Shown here: piece after piece, positions 4,926 through 5,049 of the stretch
Layout of the letters: every line of letters begins with the position of its first letter
Numbering within the stretch: the first letter of the stretch is position 1
NCBI GenBank assembly: GCA_009781125.1
Contig: WQYS01000215.1
Span: forward strand, 1 to 5,049
Source of the DNA: Acidobacteriaceae bacterium
GTDB lineage: Bacteria; Acidobacteriota; Terriglobia; Terriglobales; Acidobacteriaceae
Length of the DNA stretch: 5,049 nucleotides
Direction: 5' to 3'
Position numbers and translations under genes: made by a program
The notes under the pieces: generated by a model
Database searches by the model: none
Told to the model about the DNA's origin: nothing
What the model saw: only the letters and a program-made list of their open reading frames with translations

Positions 4926-5049
4926 ATGACCGTTAAGCTTTACACCCTCGCCGAGGCTGCCGAAATCTTCCGCGTATCGAAGAAAGTGTTCACACAGCAC
5001 ATTGCGCGCTACCCCTATTACCGACAAATCGGTCGCGCCAAACTGTTCA
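4926..5049 (+). CDS. Helix-turn-helix (excisionase/MerR-like) DNA-binding protein, 3' end cut by window
   Basis: Only the first 41 residues are in the window. They read as the start of a small winged-helix DNA-binding domain (HTH_17/excisionase type): LYTLAEAAEIFRVSKKVF gives the helix-turn-helix, then HIARYPYYRQIGRAKLF is the wing region leading into the usual beta-hairpin. ATG 4926 follows AGAGG (4917-4921) at four bases. Proteins of this type act as excisionases, assisting a tyrosine recombinase, or as small transcription regulators, and are commonly followed by an integrase gene in alphaproteobacterial islands. Here it points away from the transposase operon, so it probably belongs to a separate module or prophage remnant. 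Which of these roles it has cannot be told from the visible part. Confidence 0.83.
   Translation, partial: MTVKLYTLAEAAEIFRVSKKVFTQHIARYPYYRQIGRAKLF

Noticed and set aside
4614..5027. Minus-strand open frame of 137 codons
   Set aside because: It is antisense to the helix-turn-helix gene, which has a convincing motif and ribosome site on the plus strand.

Overview
The window looks like accessory (mobile) DNA from a GC-rich alphaproteobacterium. The lineage is inferred from base composition, the style of the proteins and the frequent GTG/TTG starts; no chromosomal housekeeping gene is present to confirm it.

Most of the window (about 3956 down to base 1) is one leftward (minus-strand) run of four genes forming a transposition module. 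In transcription order: a cysteine-rich zinc-ribbon protein of about 251 aa (3956-3201); a complete 486-aa DDE transposase of the TniA/TnsB/Mu type with N-terminal helix-turn-helix domains, a DD(35)E core and a C-terminal Mu-type beta-barrel (3112-1652); a second, shorter 283-aa paralogue of it that keeps the core and barrel but lacks the N-terminal DNA-binding part (1655-804, overlapping the first by ATGA); and an ExeA/TniB/TnsC-like AAA+ ATPase with clear Walker A and B motifs (707 to beyond base 1). The usual division of labour in such elements is that the DDE protein cuts and joins the DNA ends while the ATPase selects the target. The duplicated, domain-asymmetric transposase and the zinc-ribbon protein placed first are what make this locus unusual. 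A target adaptor (TniQ-like) could lie just beyond the left edge but cannot be seen.

From about 3957 to 4748 there is no gene I can support. The part nearest the operon is dense in inverted repeats, including a 10-bp perfect repeat just ahead of the zinc-ribbon gene's Shine-Dalgarno sequence. Further right is a 14-bp perfect inverted repeat (4450-4463/4489-4502) and a short 9-bp tandem repeat. The element's right end is probably somewhere in this stretch, but no end can be proven without the left end.

At the right edge two small plus-strand genes point away from the transposon: a small basic protein ending at 4916, start uncertain, and the first 41 residues of a winged-helix/excisionase-like DNA-binding protein starting at 4926. 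They probably belong to a neighbouring regulatory or integrase module.
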